Source: Serratia grimesii NBRC 13537
Lineage (GTDB): Bacteria; Pseudomonadota; Gammaproteobacteria; Enterobacterales; Enterobacteriaceae
Direction: 5' to 3'
Assembly (NCBI RefSeq): GCF_001590905.1
Contig: NZ_BCTT01000019.1
Span: forward strand, 62,001 to 126,000
Length of the DNA stretch: 64,000 bases
The notes under the pieces are model-generated. The model had not been told where the DNA came from and searched no databases. It was given only the letters and a program-made list of their open reading frames with translations. The first letter of the stretch is position 1. Every line of letters begins with the position of its first letter. Positions 62,102-64,000 of the stretch are shown here, one piece after another. The position numbers and the translations under genes were made by a program.

Positions 62102-62765
62102 CGGTTTTCTCCTGTGCCCGAGCGCCGTGTGCACTTAAGGTAATCACATCATCCGCATGTTTGATTTCATCTTTATCGTGTGTCACCCATAGAACTGCGA
62201 CACCCTGTTGCGCAACCAACTGATGAATAATTTCATTGACGTTACGTTTGTTATCTTCATCTAACGCGCTGGTAATTTCATCCAACAACAACACTTTGGG
62301 GGTAAACTGCAGATTACGGATCAAAGAAATACGCTGTTTCTCTCCGCCCGATAATTCGTTAACGCTTTTTTTCAGCATATTCTCCGGCAACCCGAAACGC
62401 TCCAGGTCAGACCGCATTTTTTGCTCATCCGGCTTTTGCTTACGAATCTGATAAGGCAAAGCAATATTGTCAAACACACTGTCGCCAAAAAGTGAAGGTG
62501 TTTGAAAACAGTAAGAGACCTGTTGGCGATATTCTTCCGGCGGTATATCGGTAATGGCCTTACCGGCAAAAATAATTTTTCCACGGGTCGGATCGATCAG
62601 AGAGGAGACGATTTTAAGCAGGGTGCTTTTTCCACAACCAGACGGCCCGGTAATCAGTTTAAATTCACCCTGATTCAGGCTGAAAGAGACGGAATCCAGA
62701 ATAACCTGCTCGCCTATTTGATAATGAATATCATCCAATAACAGTAGTTCTTTGCTTTCCTTCAT
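62088..62765 (-). CDS. fetA: Iron export ABC transporter ATPase FetA
   Basis: ATPase partner of FetB (formerly YbbL). It has 225 residues (E. coli 225). Walker A GPSGCGKSTLLK, the Q-loop in YCFQTPSLF, the signature LSGGEKQRIS, Walker B VLLLDEITSALD and the H-loop in WVTHDKDE are all intact. It overlaps fetB by 14 nt. Confidence 0.94.
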   Translation of the reverse strand: MKESKELLLLDDIHYQIGEQVILDSVSFSLNQGEFKLITGPSGCGKSTLLKIVSSLIDPTRGKIIFAGKAITDIPPEEYRQQVSYCFQTPSLFGDSVFDNIALPYQIRKQKPDEQKMRSDLERFGLPENMLKKSVNELSGGEKQRISLIRNLQFTPKVLLLDEITSALDEDNKRNVNEIIHQLVAQQGVAVLWVTHDKDEIKHADDVITLSAHGARAQEKTDESA

Positions 62766-62948
62766 TATAAGCCCGTATCCCTCATATCAATATTTGTACT
62801 CAGGTGACCAGTATAGGGCTTGGAAAAACACACTGGCAATGGCTGGTCATTAGTCGTAACAAAGGAGTCGGGCTGAGGAGCTGGTAGCCCCACAGCCCTA
62901 TATTAATCCGCTGTGAAAGGTAGTCAAAAACACAAGGCAGGAAAGGAA

Positions 62949-63230
62949 TTACACTTTTTTTGGCGATACGCAAATATACCAGCGTAACGAGTTATTGATA
63001 CTTCGGTGGGTACAGCTCACTTTACCCTCTTTTTCCAACGCCAATAATAATGTGCGCGTGGTGTAAATATTCTCACCGCATTTATCCGCCAGTTCCCTGG
63101 TTTTAGGCCAGTGTTCCGGCTCGGGCGGATGATGCCCTCCCGCCCCAGCGGCACGTTCCATACACAGTTTTCGTAACACGTTTAGCATATGTGACTTCCT
63201 GATTTCATATGTTATCGGCACCTTGGCCAT
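62949..63230 (-). CDS. PapI/FaeA-like winged-helix protein
   Basis: A 93-residue basic protein. Residues 42-90 (KTRELADKCGENIYTTRTLLLALEKEGKV, then RWYI) resemble the FaeA/PapI winged-helix regulators of fimbrial operons, but the match is by eye only. A short Gly/His/Pro insert (AGAGGHHPPEPEHW) lies before it. AAGGAG 7 nt before the ATG supports the start. It lies 15 nt after the FKBP gene and probably is in the same operon. It could be a regulator for a fimbrial cluster beyond the window; no fimbrial gene is visible here. Confidence 0.55.
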   Translation of the reverse strand: MAKVPITYEIRKSHMLNVLRKLCMERAAGAGGHHPPEPEHWPKTRELADKCGENIYTTRTLLLALEKEGKVSCTHRSINNSLRWYICVSPKKV

Positions 63231-63245
63231 CGCGTTCTCCTTGAG

Positions 63246-64000
63246 TTACTTTCGTCTACTCCTGTCCTGCGGTAGCGCGTCGGCCACGCGCAGGGTGTAA
63301 ATCATGGTTGCTCCCGGTGGAATAGCGGGTGGACTCCCCTTATCGCCATACGCCAGCGCAGGTGGGACCACCAGCGTAATGGACCCGTGTTTATTCAATT
63401 TGCTAATAGCTGCGCGAAACAGCGGGGGATATTTCGCTAAAGGTTGTGAGATCACTGTGCCGGCGACGTCCATATCCTTAATCACTTGTCCATCAGGCAG
63501 GCTCTCGCGCACGACAATATCGACATTGTCATCTGCGGCTATCTGACCAATACCGGCATAATCCACGCGGTAATAGAAACCGAGCGCATCCTTTTGCACC
63601 CCAGGTTGTTTGGCAAAATCGGTGAGGTAATCCTTGCCCTCCTGTCCAATAGACTGCTGCCGTTTCTGCTGAACCCGTTGAAGCGTTTCGTCTGCTGCCT
63701 GCAACGCGCTGTCAACGGCCGCATCGTCCAGTCGCGGCTTGCCCGTCAGTGTGTCCGCAATTCCCGCAAGCAAGCGTGAGCGATCGACATCGATACCCAG
63801 CAGACGGTTCTCTTCTTGCAGTTGTAAGATGTCGCGCCCGAGCGAAACGCCAGCGGCATAGGCCTGTTTATCCAGATCGTTGGCCAGCACTGGCGACTGT
63901 CGCAGGGCTGCCAACTGATGGTTAAGCCGCTGCAACTGCTGATCTTGCTCTGTGGCTACCCGTTGTTGCCGAGCCAGGGATGCCGCCATTGCTATCAGCT
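63246..64000 (-). CDS. FKBP-type peptidyl-prolyl cis-trans isomerase, N-terminus outside window
   Basis: At least 250 residues. The frame stays open to the window edge, where residues LIAMAASLA suggest the end of a signal peptide or membrane anchor, so the start lies outside. A coiled-coil-like stretch (TEQDQQLQRLNHQLAALRQ) and an FKBP N-terminal dimerisation domain (AYAAGVSLGRDI, RLLAGIADTLTGKPRLDDAAVDSAL) are followed by an FKBP domain (about 63290-63560) with PALAYGDKGSPPAIPPGATMIYTLRV. Homologues such as FkpA are periplasmic folding helpers. Aromatic active-site residues look partly replaced, so isomerase activity is uncertain. Confidence 0.75.
   Translation of the reverse strand, partial: LIAMAASLARQQRVATEQDQQLQRLNHQLAALRQSPVLANDLDKQAYAAGVSLGRDILQLQEENRLLGIDVDRSRLLAGIADTLTGKPRLDDAAVDSALQAADETLQRVQQKRQQSIGQEGKDYLTDFAKQPGVQKDALGFYYRVDYAGIGQIAADDNVDIVVRESLPDGQVIKDMDVAGTVISQPLAKYPPLFRAAISKLNKHGSITLVVPPALAYGDKGSPPAIPPGATMIYTLRVADALPQDRSRRK

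Overview
The window is a chromosomal segment of an enterobacterium of the Serratia type. The order yrfG-hslR-hslO-pckA-envZ/ompR-greB-tex-feoABC-bioH-gntX-nfuA-malQP/malT-glpEGR/glpD-glgBXCAP-asd-yhgN-gnt-yhhW-ryhB-yhhY follows the E. coli K-12 75-77 min region almost gene for gene, and the proteins are close to their E. coli counterparts in length and motifs. The genus is inferred from remembered gene content and repeat types, not from a search.

Layout. 1-3.6 kb: the end of yrfG, two heat-shock genes (hslR, hslO) and pckA. 3.7-4.5 kb: an RHH/PIN toxin-antitoxin pair wedged between pckA and envZ. 4.5-7.5 kb: the EnvZ/OmpR osmosensor and GreB. 7.6-13.5 kb: Tex and the ferrous iron importer FeoABC. 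13.5-16.3 kb: a small DUF1471-type periplasmic protein, BioH, GntX and NfuA. 16.3-24.1 kb: malQ-malP divergent from the activator gene malT. 24.1-28.8 kb: an acetyltransferase and the glycerol-3-phosphate genes glpE, glpG, glpR, glpD. 28.8-38.4 kb: the complete glycogen operon glgBXCAP. 38.9-44.5 kb: asd, yhgN and a gluconate cluster gntR-gntT-gntK. 44.6-47.4 kb: a pirin gene, the iron-responsive small RNA RyhB (found by sequence, with a Fur box), an acetyltransferase and a Tat-type S58 peptidase. 47.4-61.2 kb: a complete myo-inositol catabolic cluster. 61.3-62.8 kb: the FetAB iron exporter. 62.9-64.0 kb: a PapI/FaeA-like regulator and an FKBP isomerase cut by the window edge.

The inositol block is the main accessory region. 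It has four transcription units: iolD-iolG-iolH-iolE (-), iolC-iolR (+), iolB and iolA (-), and a sugar-porter gene with iolI (+). Together they take myo-inositol in, oxidise it (IolG), dehydrate it (IolE), open the ring (IolD), isomerise (IolB) and phosphorylate (IolC). The phosphate is probably cleaved by the C-terminal DUF2090 domain fused to IolC, and malonate semialdehyde becomes acetyl-CoA (IolA). TTTCA/TGAAA-type motifs recur in the three intergenic regions beside iol promoters and are candidate IolR sites.

Two families of short palindromic intergenic repeats are scattered through the window, and in one place (asd-yhgN) one family lies inside the other. I found no rRNA or tRNA genes, IS elements, phage genes or CRISPR arrays. 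I did not find a wholly new system. The least explained pieces are the repeats, the FKBP/PapI-like pair at the right edge, the S58 peptidase and the acetyltransferase after malT.
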